Origin: Linnemannia schmuckeri
Lineage: Eukaryota; Mortierellomycota; Mortierellomycetes; Mortierellales; Mortierellaceae
Assembly (NCBI GenBank): GCA_029449235.1
Contig: JANATG010000005.1
Span: forward strand, 620,001-684,000
DNA: 64,000 bases
Direction of reading: 5' to 3'
Program-made: the position numbers and the translations under genes
Shown here: piece after piece, positions 34,727 to 45,780 of the stretch
Numbering within the stretch: position 1 is the first letter of the stretch
How the letters are laid out: each line of letters starts with the position of its first letter
Notes under the pieces: generated by a model
Told to the model about the DNA's origin: nothing
The model's input: the letters and a program-made list of their open reading frames with translations, nothing else
Database searches by the model: none

Positions 34727-35602
34727 TATTCTTGTAATATGTATAAAGGATGGAAGTTGGAGTGAGAGTAAGGGTTGGAGTGGGGAGGGAGAAAAGAGAG
34801 ATAGGATAACTACGCAATGCAAGGAAAAGAAAGAACAGAGTGTAAAAGTTGGAAAAGTGCGATGGGTGTGAATGGGAGAGAAAAAAAAAAAAAAAAAAAA
34901 AAAAAGCAGGAAACTGCGGATGGCAAAGAAGGAAAAAGGAAAACGAGCTGGCAAACACAGACAAAAGAAGGAAGAGGAAGAGACAAAATAAACGGATGTG
35001 TACGTGCACACACGCTTCTTTTGTACGTGAGCGCACGGTCGAGAACAGCAGGCTCACCCTGTCAAATCGCCAGACAGGCCCTCAAAAAGACTACTCCAAG
35101 AAGGAGGACGATCAGACCATGGCGCGAACGAGCAAGCCATAGTTATGAGACGAGGCGCCTGGTGCCTATGCTTGCCTAATTGCGAAACTTTACTTCAGTC
35201 CGCTTTTGGACGACAGCGAGGGTAGGGTGAGAGTAGTGTGTCGGGGAACCATTTACTTGATACACGACTGCTTAAATTTCCTATTGTGTCGGTGACTTCT
35301 TCAATCCGCCACCAATTTTTGGTTTTCTGAATCGAGTGTCAACACCACTCACACACTCACACACATTTACTCCACAGTCCACACTCGCACGCCAGACACA
35401 CCCACATCAGCCAGCGTATTTTTGACAAGGGTTCAGGAGTCAGAAAAACGAGTACCCTCCAAGTTATTCATCTCAACCTTCTCGTCCTATTCCTCTCATC
35501 TTCTTCTTTTTCTTGTTCCTCCTCCACCCTATTCACTGCTGCGTACTCGATCCCCTTGCTTACAAACCACACCTCCATCCATACATAAAAAAAAAAATCA
35601 CC
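34727..35602. other. Divergent promoter region, ARB1 / ZIP transporter
   Basis: 876 bp. It carries a run of 25 A at 34881-34905 (reading as a T-tract toward ARB1) and, before the ZIP start, a CACAC- and CCTCTT-rich leader. No gene supported. Confidence 0.65.
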
Positions 35603-37173
35603 ATGGCCTGTCAACACAGAACCAGTCTTCCCCTCCAAAACAACAACAATGACGACCATGACGACTACAACCTCAAGCTCCACATCCTAGGTATTTTTAC
35701 AATCCTCGCTGCAAGCACCCTCGGGGTCCTCATGCCTCTCCTCGCCACAAAAATCCACTCTTTCCAACTTGTACCAACTCTTGTCCTTACACTGGGACGC
35801 CAGTTCGGTACGGGGGTCATCCTCGCAACGGCCTTGATCCACATGCTACCGACTGCAATGTCGAACCTCTCATCGCCTTGTCTCGGAGACTTTTTCGCAA
35901 AAGATTACCCTGCCATGGGGGGTCTCCTGGCCTTGACGTCTTCATTGCTGATGCACTGGATCGAGTTTATGGCCACGGAGTTTAATCAGGTCCGGGTCCG
36001 CGACCCTGTTTCTGCTGTTGGTCAGATCTCTGCTGCTGGGTCGGGAGCGGCTCGAACGATGATAGCTGATGGACATGCAGCAGGAAGAGCAGCAAATGGG
36101 AAGCCTGGTCCGACGAGCATTGTGGTCTCAAGATGCCCTGGACATACAGTGACAGTGACGGACGAGTTAGAATGCCACCGTGATCATGGAAATGAGGACT
36201 CTGAGCGAGCTCTTCTTCTGGCAGGGCACCACACTGCTGCAGCAGTAGTGTCTGTCCGTCAAGACCCTTGTTTGACTGTCGATTCACAGGACGACACCCA
36301 AGACCACCATCACCGTCCACCCATGACCCCGGCGTCCTCTGGATTCTATGGCGCCGTCTCAAACATGACCCATGCTCGACCTATTCCTCCATCTCCTCCG
36401 TCGCAGCATCAGTCTCAGTCTCAATCTCGCCGCCATCATCACCATCATCATCACTACCACCATCACGACCACAATCAACACCTGGATCAAGAGGCCGTCC
36501 TCTTTCATTCACATCTACTTGGACTGGCGTTGCCAAGCGATGCCCAGAAACGGATCTCAACGTATATCCTTGAAGCAGGCGTGGCAGCCCACTCGGTCAT
36601 CATTGGCGTCACCCTTGGCATCTCTTCCGGGTCCGAGTTCACCGGTCTCCTTATCGCCCTCCTCTTTCACCAATTCTTTGAAGGTACATCAAACCACGCC
36701 TCCTTTATTAATGAATCCATCCCCTCCCCCCTCGTTATTAGTTTCCTTGAAAAAATACACTAACATCAACCCATGCAACTTTTTCTGTAATAACCCTTTT
36801 ATCTAACTTGTATGGCATATGACAAGGCTTCGCATTGGGTGCAAGGATTGCAGATCTTAATTTGGAACGGACATCAACACACTACTTCCTCGCGCTCATA
36901 TTTGCGTTGACCACCCCCGCTGGCGTCGTGATTGGTACCTTGATCTCGCAGCAAGCATATGCCGCAGATTCGGCCACTTCGCTTATGGTAGAAGGTGTAC
37001 TGGATGCGATATCGACAGGAATCCTGCTGTACATGGGGTATGTGACTCTGCTGGCGGTCGAGTTTAACCTGAACAGCGAGCTGTTGAGACAGTCCCCCCG
37101 TGTCAAGTCGTGGTGCTTCTTTGCACTCTGGACTGGTGCTGGTGTCATGGCTCTCCTTGGTCGATTTGCTTAG
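35603..37173 (+). CDS. ZIP-family zinc/iron transporter with His-rich loop
   Basis: Two exons, 35603-36683 and 36827-37173, give 475 residues; the start lies in a strong CACCATGGCC context. The family helices are clear: KLHILGIFTILAASTLGVLM, then GRQFGTGVILATALIHMLP, the metal-path helices AHSVIIGVTLGISSGSEFTG and ALLFHQFFEGFALGARI, and three further helices at the C-terminus. His in these helices (HSVIIG, HQFFEG) are the expected metal ligands. Between the N- and C-terminal halves lies a long variable cytosolic loop of about 150 residues with a dense His cluster near residues 277-297. It resembles fungal Zrt1/Zrt2 plasma-membrane importers, but a vacuolar or Golgi ZIP cannot be excluded. Confidence 0.9.
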
Positions 37174-37423
37174 AATAAACATCCAAGCCGCAAATTTGCA
37201 CAGACCATTAAAGGTCGAAAAAAAATTCATGCCATGTGCCTGGCAAATAAAAGTAAAAAAAAAAAAAGAAAAAAAAACCAAACGTCATGATCGCCTTTTT
37301 GTTCTCTCCTCTTGTCCTTCTCACGCACTGCACATCCTCTCTCTCCTCATCCCTGCTACTCCATCACCCTCCCCTCCTTTCCCCCGCCATTTAACAGGCA
37401 AATACAAAAAACAACTTCAAGAT

Positions 37424-38970
37424 ATGACGGGTTATGAACCGCTGGATTGGCCAGCATACTTTCAGTCCAAGCGACAATATGCCATACCCACAGATATAGA
37501 CCCAACCAACATTGTCTACACCCTCTACGAGACCAACGCCGGTCGAAAGCATCTTCCCGTCATCGTCCTCGTCCATGGCGCCGGACACTGTGCTCGCTCT
37601 TTTGCCCTCGTCGCTCAGGCACTCCACGCGTCTGCCAATCTGAACTTGCATGCTCGTATCCTCTGTCCTGATCTTCGTGGCCATGGTAAAACTATCTCTC
37701 TTTTTTTTCGTTGACTTTTTCTCACAGATAAAGAAAAATAACTGAAACACACGTACAAACTAGTAAGCTCATCAGTGCACGCTTTTTTTCATCTCACTTT
37801 TACATAACCCTTGATTGATTTCTAGGAGAGACGACGTCGAACGATCAGACAAATCTAGACATCGACAACCTCGCCCAGGACCTCGAAAACTTACTCACAT
37901 CTCTCTATGAAGGGAATCCAGGCCGATACCTCGACAAGTCTGGCAAAGAAATCGGCCAGGGCCCGCCCAACATCCATTTAATCGGTCATAGCATGGGTGG
38001 GTCTATAGTTACCCAGGTTGCTTACCGGAACCGGATCCCTAATATTTCGAGTCTTTTTGTTCTCGAAATGGCTGAATGTAAGCTTTTGGGGAAGGACGGA
38101 GGAAGGGAAGGGAGGAAGTGGAAAGAAAAACGAAAGACTTAATAATGGGAGAAGAAGGATTGTGTTTCCGAGTAGATGTGTGTGTGTGTGTGTGTATTTT
38201 GAGAGTGGCAAAGCGGAATGCTTATTTTTGTTTAACAGATTTTTTTTTTGTCATTGGTTTATGTTTTGGGAAATGATAGCAAACATCCACGCAGCCCCGC
38301 CGGCGATCCGAGCATGGTGCCAAGCCCGTCCTCCCGTCTGCAGGACCATCACACAAGCCGTTCAATGGGGGTAATGTTCCACCCACTCAAATAACACCAC
38401 CTCTACTCCACTTGCGGTGTCGAAATAATTACCAAAGTTAAATTCTTTTCAAATGTCAACAATAACATCACTACAAAACAAAATAGAGTCGAATCAGGCA
38501 CAGTCCGCAACGTCCTCTCCGCACGCGTCTCCTTCCCAGGAATGGTTGTCTACAACCCCACCGCAATCGTCCCCGCCTCCACTACTCCTACCCACCCCAA
38601 CCCCCACAACCCCACCACCGACCCCACCTTTACAACCCCAACAATGGGCGGCTTCACTTGGCGAACAGACCTCCTAGCCTCCGAGCAACACTGGGTCTCC
38701 TGGTTTCAGAACCAGAACCACAAATTTCTCTCCTCCTTCACCAACGCGAACACCAACACTTACAACATCCCCAAGATGCTAATCTATGCAGAGCATTCAA
38801 AACTCGATAGGGAATTGAGTTCGGCCTATTTGGAGGGGAAGTTCGAATTTTTGAAGTTGGAGCTGGTGGGACATGCAGTCCAGGAGGATGATCCGGAGGC
38901 GGTGACAAATGCGTTAGTCCAGTGTTGGCAGCGCCATGGGATCTGTTTTAAACCCCTCCCTCAACCCTAA
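37424..38970 (+). CDS. PPE1: Protein phosphatase 2A methylesterase (PPME1/Ppe1), alpha/beta hydrolase
   Basis: Four exons, 37424-37685, 37826-38077, 38280-38370 and 38487-38970, give 362 residues. It removes the methyl ester from the C-terminal Leu of the PP2A catalytic subunit. Visible motifs: oxyanion-loop VLVHGAGHCARSFALVAQAL (near 49-60), PDLRGHGET, the nucleophile elbow GHSMGGS with Ser143, and the catalytic GHAVQED with His331. The third exon holds the family's helical insert (ARPPVCRTITQAVQW, continuing to SGTVRNVLSARVSFPG), which fixes the splice. A Pro/Thr-rich insert follows at about residues 225-245. Translation is taken from ATG 37424, but a CAG acceptor lies at 37394-37396, so a short upstream coding exon is possible. 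It starts 250 bp after the ZIP stop. Confidence 0.87.
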
Positions 38971-39341
38971 CAATGTTTTTTTTTTCTTTCTTTCGTTGGA
39001 TTGGATCCTGGAAGACGGTTGGAGGAGGGCGGCTCATGGTTGTCCAACATACCGTCATACACCTCTCTGGAGTAACAACAGCGGAGTAGCTAGTTCGTTC
39101 TCATTTTGCTTACAAAATGCGGCCGTGATATTCATAAATATATCGAGAAATAATTGATGTGTATTTTTATTTGAGAGTTGTTGTGTAGTGGGGAAGATCT
39201 TGTTGTCGTTCTCTCTCCCCTTACATCCGCGTAGATAGCCGTCCAGTCACGAAAATAAGACAAGTCAATTGAAAACTCCGTCGAATCCTGGTCGCTCCTG
39301 ACTTTCTTCTTCCTTTGCTGGTGTTGTGAACATTCATTTGT
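38971..39341. other. Intergenic region between convergent PPE1 and SCL1
   Basis: 371 bp, AT-rich, presumably two 3' UTRs and terminators. Nothing else seen. Confidence 0.6.
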
Positions 39342-40724
39342 TTAATCCTTCTCAACGATTCTCTGCAAATGATCTTCAATCTCGGTCACGTCCAAGGTAC
39401 GGAACTTGGGGTCCCTGACAGAGACCACTCCGACCTCAATCTCGGTTGCCTTGAAATCCAGCGACAATACCGTCGATAATGTTGTAATCGCGAGCTATAT
39501 TGTCGTGTAGAAAAATTGGTCAGATTTAGTTCGTCAGATACGCTTCTTAAGCCTTTAAGAGCTTAGCTCGTAAATAAAATCGTCAAATTCAAAAAAAAAA
39601 AAAAAAAAAAAAAAAGAAATCACTTGTCGTTTACCTCAATGGCCTCCTCCTCGTTCAACTCCTTCTCCTTCTTCAGCTTCTTCTCCAGATGGTTCAAGCT
39701 CTCTGTCTGCTTAGCGCCAGCAGCGGTGGCCTTGAATCCAACAAAGTATCCTGCAGGGTCAATCTTGAACAACTGAGGTCCACGCTCATCATCCAATCCA
39801 ATCAGAATCATAGCTATAATTTTGTTTTCAACAGAATGAAAGAATTAGTTGCCATAGTTCACCAAATACCAGCAATTGACCATATCACCTTCATTCAGGA
39901 CAGCGACGTGAAAACAGAAGGGAGAAAAAAAAAGGACTTACAAACACCAAGGGGACGCATGGCAGCGTGCTGGGTGTAGACCTGGTTAATGTTAGCCATA
40001 CGCTTGGCAAGCATATCTGGAGGAATCTCGTATCCAAACTTGTACCGGAACTCGGCCGCCTCCTGTTGTGCCCTGCTCACGGCCGATCGGGCGTCGGGTA
40101 CCAACCCTGTCATCACACATCCAATTTTGGGCGTCAATGGGTAAATGTGCTTGATCGTCGACGCGTCCAACAATTTGTCCTGTTATCGTCATAGTTTGTA
40201 AGGAAGGATAGTTACAATGGTGGAAAAGTTTTAGTGTCAGTTTGCGGGTTGAACAGTGTCAAAGTAGGACGTTGGAGCGCGTTTTTCTTGTCGAGAGTAT
40301 GTAATGATCTCAGGAGTAAGCGGTGGAGTGATTTCATTGTTGTAGCTTACAGGGACTTTGTGCTGGGTGACGATAACGCAAGAGTCCTTTCCGCGGACAC
40401 CAATAGAGGTGATTCCCGAGTTTGAAATAGCTTTGAAGGCATATTCTAGATATACACCATTGCCCACCATCGAAAAAAAAGAAAGAAAACGCGAGTTAGA
40501 TACGAACGTACAAGTCAATACGATATAACCACGACGCGATGCCTTTCCTTTCTTATTTCTGGGCGTCCTTGAAGGGCGGTAGCTGCTGCATTGCATTCGC
40601 ATGGAGACCATGTGTCGAGCTCGAAGAGAAAGAGAGGATAAGAGAAAAACGTACCGACTTGGTAGAGACGTCCCTCGGGCGAAAAGACGGTGATGTGGCG
40701 ATCGTAACCTGCTCCTCGACTCAT
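39342..40724 (-). CDS. SCL1: 20S proteasome subunit alpha-1 (Scl1/PSMA6)
   Basis: Five exons, 40724-40655, 40445-40351, 40179-39942, 39813-39635 and 39494-39342, give 244 residues. The N-terminus SRGAGYDRHITVFSPEGRLY followed by QVEYAFKAIS is the diagnostic alpha-subunit gate region of the alpha-1 type. The body has GVRGKDSCVIVTQHKVP, IGCVMTGLVPDARSAVSRAQ and DPAGYFVGFKATAAG. Alpha subunits form the outer ring of the 20S core and are not catalytic. All introns are GT-AG and phases agree; a 25-A run sits in the last intron. It is divergent from QCR7 across 463 bp. Confidence 0.95.
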
Positions 40725-41187
40725 AATGGCTTATCGTTTTCCTGCTTGTTCGGTTGTTGTTGTGAGTGTTGAGTGTGTGCGTTTGGTGGTGTCAGTCGTC
40801 GGTGGTTGCTTGGTTCGAAGAATAAAGGGAATGTGTGGCCAGTGAAGAAAAGGGAGTACTTTTTCACTTTTTTGAACCTCGTCTCGTCTCGTCTCGTCTC
40901 AAAGGCAGCAAGTCTCTGATTGCCAGTCCTACTTTCATTCAGTACCTGTCCCTGTGTCTTGTTCGTGTGCGAGGGACGCGTGCGTGCGTTGCGTGTCGAT
41001 TTAATCGTCCTCAGCAGACGCGACTCTCTCCGTCTACAGTGACGCAAGTATCACCGCTTTCATATCACGTGCTCTTTTTCCTCGTTCCTGGCAATCTCCA
41101 TATCAGCGAAACGCCCAGCATCCGAGCCTCAGTTGCTCATACCCACCTCTCCACTCTCCTCTCACACTCACACACATTACATTCACA
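40725..41187. promoter_or_regulatory. Shared divergent promoter region, SCL1 / QCR7
   Basis: 463 bp between two start codons. It contains four GTCTC units in tandem (about 40881-40900), and CACACTC-rich sequence next to the QCR7 ATG. Individual elements cannot be assigned. Confidence 0.55.
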
Positions 41188-42189
41188 ATGTCTGGCATTA
41201 CCCTCGTCAACCAGGTCAAGGCATCAAAATTCCTCTCGGGCGTCCTCCAGCCCGTCGCCAATGCCTTCGTCAATGCTGCCGGATACCGCAAGCTCGGTGC
41301 GTTCTTCCTTTTTTCTTACCCTTCACACCTCTTTTCCCTCCGGATCCTTTTTCAAAGAAACCTTCGACTTCTACAGCAGTCTCAACAACACCTTTTCAAT
41401 GGATGACATCAGTACTGCACCACGAACTTCAATGCCCCATACACCCTGGCGCCAATGACTTCTTTATGGTTATGAGATGAAGCGCGCGCTTTTCCGGAAG
41501 CGAATCGTTTCACAGGCAGGAAGAAAAAATAGAGCTCGGACATGGCCGCCGAAGTGACGTGAAAAAAACTAGTCGTACATATTATTTCGTCCGAATTGAG
41601 ATGTACATTCGGACGAGGTCCAACAAAGGAAACCGAGGAAATTAAACAGACAAACAGCGTTCCATGAGGAACAAAAACACGCTCTGCCACAAGATATTTA
41701 CAACCGGCTCCTCGGCACGGTAGCAAGCAAAACAATTGCACTCTCATACATCAAACCTTCAACATACCCCCCTTATACTTCCTCCCTATATGCCTCCAAA
41801 AAACATCTAGGTCTTCGCTATGACGACGTCCTCCGCGAGGAGACGGACATTATCCGTGAGGCCATTAACCGCCTTCCCGACAACGAGGGCTACGAGCGCG
41901 TCTACCGCATGAAGGTCGCCTTCCAGTACTCGCTCTCCCACACCATCGCTACAAAGGAGTCAACCCTCAAACCCGAGGACGATATCCGCTACCTCACCCC
42001 CATCATCGACGAGGTCGCTGCTGAGTTTGCCGAGAAGGAGGACTTTAACGTACGTTTTTTGTTATTTCTGCTCTTTGACGTCTAATCGTGATGTTTTAAT
42101 TCTTCCTTTTTTCTTTTTACTATTTTTTGATATTGGTGGTGGGTGATGAGAAGAGGAAGAAACTGGATAACCAGGAACGCTTCAAGTGA
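41188..42189 (+). CDS. QCR7: Ubiquinol-cytochrome c reductase subunit 7 (Qcr7, 14 kDa, complex III)
   Basis: Three exons, 41188-41296, 41811-42049 and 42151-42189, give 128 residues, the usual size. The sequence has GLRYDDVLREETDIIREAIN, LPDNEGYERVYRMKVAFQYS and EDDIRYLTPIIDEVAAEFAE, typical of Qcr7/UQCRB, which sits on the matrix side of the bc1 complex near cytochrome b. The first intron is long (514 nt). For the last exon either of two AG acceptors three bases apart is possible, changing one Lys; the first was used. The downstream neighbour TUB1 is convergent. Confidence 0.88.
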
Positions 42190-42630
42190 CGGGCCAACTA
42201 ACATTCATCTCGTCTTTAATTCTTTGCTTGTCTGGATGTTGATAGAACATCAAATCATATTCCAAGTAAAAGTAGAAGCATTGGGAGCAGGAAAGCATGT
42301 AGAACATAAACATCAAAAACGAAAAATTATACGCCAGTCAATACACCACATTTTTTGCATCGTGATATCTCAGTTCCCAAGTTTTTTCAGCAAAAGCCTT
42401 TTCTTTTTTTAAAGTGGTTTCCTTGGAATCGCTAACTGATTCTGCAATATGTGATATGAACAGCGTGTAAACTGCAACAGAACACCAGAAAACCTGATTT
42501 AGTTTCTTTGGGAAAACGCCTGGATGGTTCCCTCAATGAGTACGGGAGATATGGATTGTGGTCAACGGTGGAGGGAAAGGGGACGGAGAAGAGAGTTCAT
42601 CCTGTGCGTGTGCTGCTCGTTTTCCACAGT
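42190..42630. other. Intergenic region between convergent QCR7 and TUB1
   Basis: 441 bp with no supported gene; 3' UTR and terminator sequences are expected on both sides. Confidence 0.6.
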
Positions 42631-44685
42631 TTAGTACTCGTCGATCTCAACCTCTCCACCATGGCTGTCGGTGGCAACCTCCTCGTAATCCTTCTCGAGA
42701 GCAGCCAAATCCTCGCGAGCCTCTGAGAACTCGCCTTCCTCCATACCCTCGCCAACATACCAGTGGACGAAAGCACGCTTGGCATACATGAGATCAAACT
42801 TATGGTCAAGACGAGACCACGCCTCACCAATGGCGGTGGTGTTCGACAGCATGCAGACGGCACGGTGGACCTTGGCCACCTCACCGCCGGGAATAACGGC
42901 AGGGGGTGCGCTGTTGATGCCGACCTTGAAACCGGTGGGACACCAGTCAACGAACTGGATGGTCTTCTTGGTCTTGAGGGTGGCAATGGTGCTGCTGACA
43001 TCCTTGGCAATGACATCTCCACGGTACAAGAGACAGCAAGCCATGTACTTGCCCTGACGAGGATCGCACTTGACCATCTGGTTCTGGATATCGAAGCAGG
43101 CGGTGGTGATCTCGCTGACAGAGAGCTGCTCGTGGTAAGCCTTCTTGGCTGACAGAATGGGAGCGTAGGTGACCAAGGGGAAGTGGATGCGAGGGTAAGG
43201 GACCAAGTTGGTCTGGAACTCGTTCAAGTCGACATTCAACGAACCGGCAAAGCGCAATGAGGCAGTGATCGAAGAGACAACCTGGGCAATCATGCGGTTC
43301 AAGTGAGTGTAGGTGGGGCGGGAGACATCCAAGTTGCGCTGGCAGATCTCGTAGATGGCCTCGTTATCGACCATGAAAGCACAGTCGGTGTGCTCCAAGG
43401 TGGTGTGGGTGGTCAAGATGGAGTTGTAGGGCTCAACAACAGAGGTAGCCATCTCAGGAGCAGGGTAGACAGCAAACTCGAGCTTGGACTTCTTTCCATA
43501 GTCGGCAGAGAGACGCTCGAGGAGCAAGGCACCGAAACCAGAACCGGTACCACCACCAAACGAGTGGAAGACAAAGAAGCCCTGAAGGCCGGAGCAGTTG
43601 TCGGCCAGCTTGCGAACCTTGTCCAGAACCTTGTCAACGAGCTCCTTGCCGATGGTGTAGTGACCACGAGCGTAGTTGTTGGCGGCATCCTCCTTGCCGC
43701 AGATCATCTGCTCGGGGTGGAAGAGGCTAATAGGTTTTATATGAACAGGTTAATTATTAGCAAAGGACAACGGGATGTGTGTGAGCGAGGTGAGAAGTTA
43801 AGGCGCTGTAAGCAATGGATTTCAAAGCGAAAGAATATTTAAGCCGATCACTTACTTGCGGTAGGAACCGTTGCGGACTTCCTGGATGACGCTCTCCTCG
43901 AGGTCGACAAAGACTATGTGCAATCAAAAGAGGAAGAAAGCAAAAGACATGCTCTGGGTGAGTCCATGGGCAACAACAATCAAGACAAGCGAAAGAAAAT
44001 TTCAGGGGCGACACGCGTTTGTCTCTCTTTCTCTCTCTCCCTGGTTGCAGTCCCGTTCCGAGGGTCTTATCCAAAGAATGTAACAGGTCAAGAAAGAAAG
44101 ACAGCGAGAAAGAAGGGGAAGCGACTTACTAGCTCTGGGAACATGCTTGCCAGCGCCAGTCTCGGAGAAGAAGGTGCTGGGCGATGAGAGCTCGTTCATC
44201 TTCTGGTCGGTAGGGGTCCTAAATGCATACATAATAAAAACCGTGTCAGTGCCAGTCGTACTTTTTCCAAGCTAAACAAAAGTCGCTATAGAGCCAACAA
44301 GCTACTCAGCGTATTGTTTTGTGAAAACGAAGGGGGTTTCTGTTTTATGGGCTTGTGTCCTTACAAGGTGCCATCGGGAGCAAGACCGTGCTCCAAGCAG
44401 TAGAGCTCCCAGCAGGCGTTACCAATTTGGACACCGGCCTATGAGAGTCAACATAAAGAAGAGAAAGAAACGTGGTGAGTTACTCGTGAAAGAGAAGGAC
44501 AAGTAGGAGTGCTGCCACCACAAAGATAATCCACTGAGACGTGTTTTTCGTTGTTGTTGTTGTTGTTGTTGCCGTGAGTGCATAAGCTGCATGGGTTGCA
44601 TGGATTATATGAGTTGCATGGGTTGCATGGGGTCCATCAGAAGGAGACATACCTGTCCGACGTGGAGAGAGATGACTTCGCGCAT
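42631..44685 (-). CDS. TUB1: Alpha-tubulin
   Basis: Five exons, 44685-44653, 44438-44365, 44218-44130, 43913-43856 and 43726-42631, give 449 residues. It is the alpha and not the beta type: it starts REVISLHVGQ, contains AGVQIGNACWELYCLEHG, TFFSETGAGKHVPRA and TIQFVDWCPTGFKVGI, and ends in Tyr (EIDEY), the residue subject to detyrosination in many eukaryotes. The nucleotide-binding GGGTGSGFGALLLERL (tubulin signature) is intact. The first four coding exons are short, as in many fungal tubulins. The Lys40-equivalent loop carries a two-residue insertion (TPTDQK). Alpha-tubulin pairs with beta-tubulin in microtubules. An upstream pseudogene copy lies 1.1 kb away on the same strand; they share a 5' leader of recognisable similarity. 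Confidence 0.95.
43040..43581. repeat. Gene-conversion tract, copy in TUB1
   Basis: 542 bp that match 46163-46704 with a single difference (A at 43063, G at 46186); 43064-43581 is identical without exception for 518 bp. It encodes about residues 134-313. Sequence on both sides of the tract differs strongly between the two copies. Confidence 0.93.
44587..44636. repeat. Short imperfect repeat in the first TUB1 intron
   Basis: Four copies of a TGCATGG-type word spaced about 9-20 bp apart within the 214-bp first intron, next to a (TTG)n run at about 44550-44570. Significance unknown. Confidence 0.6.
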
Positions 44686-45208
44686 GGTGATTTCGAGTAA
44701 AAAAGGTTGTTGTTGTTAGAGTGAGGGGGAAGAAAAGGAAAAGAAGAGGAGCCGGTCTTGAGGAGTCTTGTTTTAGGGAGACTGGGGTGGGGGCCGATAA
44801 AGTAGAAGAGAAAAAGGAAAAAAGGAAAAGAAAAAGAAAAAAGAAATACACCACCAGGCAATCCCCCATGCTTTTGACTCAAAAAATAAAAATCAGCAAA
44901 AAAAAAAAATATGCCCAGCCAAATCAGCCAACCAATCATACAGTACGGTACAGCTGCTGCATGGTTGCCATTTCACTTCCCGTCCCATTCCATCCCCTCC
45001 ATCTATCATGTCCCATTCCGCTCCTCTTCCTCCTCCCCCTTCACCACTCATTTTACTTACTACCCTCCACCCTCCCGTGTGCGTCTGTTGGCTACCTGCA
45101 CCATCCATCCATCCCCTTCTCACCTTGTCTCTTCTTTCCAATCCCCCTCCTCCCTCCTTACTCTCCCCTTCCTTCCGTCTCTCTCGCTCTCAACCCCTTA
45201 CATTGCGC

Positions 45209-45244
<36 letters not shown>

Positions 45245-45279
45245 GTCTCCTATCTTTAACTTGCATTCCTCTGTTGGTT

Positions 45280-45315
<36 letters not shown>

Positions 45316-45780
45316 CAGTTTGTCGTCTTGTAGGGTGATCCCATGACCCCTCTAACTGTTTTATTAGAGTAATTCGCCCACCAGGCTCCCATCTCTCACT
45401 GGAATTACAGAGGAGTAAAGTTAGATTGTGTCCGTTTCCATTCATCCTTTTTGCTTGTTTGCTTTCCCATCTGCCACAGCGAGTAGAACATCAAGTCTTG
45501 ACAAGGTCTTAAGCGAAGATAGCGTGCAAACACGTACAAGAAATAAAAATCAAATCACACATCAGCCAACACCTTTCCTTGATAGCCCCCCTTGAAAGTG
45601 TTTTTGTAGATGTGCATGTGCATGTACATGTTATCATTGCAAAGGGAAGAGGTGGTATGTGGACAAATGAAAAACGCGTGGTATGTGGCCCATACGAAAA
45701 ATCTACGAAGAAAACGACGGACGTAGACGACCTTGTGAGTAAATATGGCGCTGCATTTTCCTGGCAAATCTTGTTAATCT
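44686..45780. other. TUB1 upstream region and pseudogene downstream region, with T29 and T32 runs
   Basis: 1.1 kb. The TUB1 leader is at the left. Two long T homopolymers (45213-45241 and 45281-45312) are separated by 39 bp. No supported gene; the frames through the T-tracts are poly-Phe and not credible. Confidence 0.65.
45281..45312. repeat. T32 homopolymer
   Basis: Thirty-two consecutive T, with a T29 at 45213-45241 just to the left, between the two alpha-tubulin loci. Confidence 0.95.

Noticed and set aside
43303..43842. 179-residue open frame antisense to TUB1, repeated antisense to the pseudogene
   Set aside because: Mirror of strongly biased tubulin codons on the other strand; the repeat simply follows the conversion tract.
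42631..44685. Beta-tubulin identity
   Set aside because: A first reading suggested beta-tubulin, but the REVISLHVGQ start, TIQFVDWCPTGFKVGI block and C-terminal Tyr are alpha-type.
44721..45338. 205-residue plus-strand frame between the tubulin loci
   Set aside because: Mostly Lys-, Pro/Ser- and Phe-runs from purine, pyrimidine and T tracts; no protein-like pattern.
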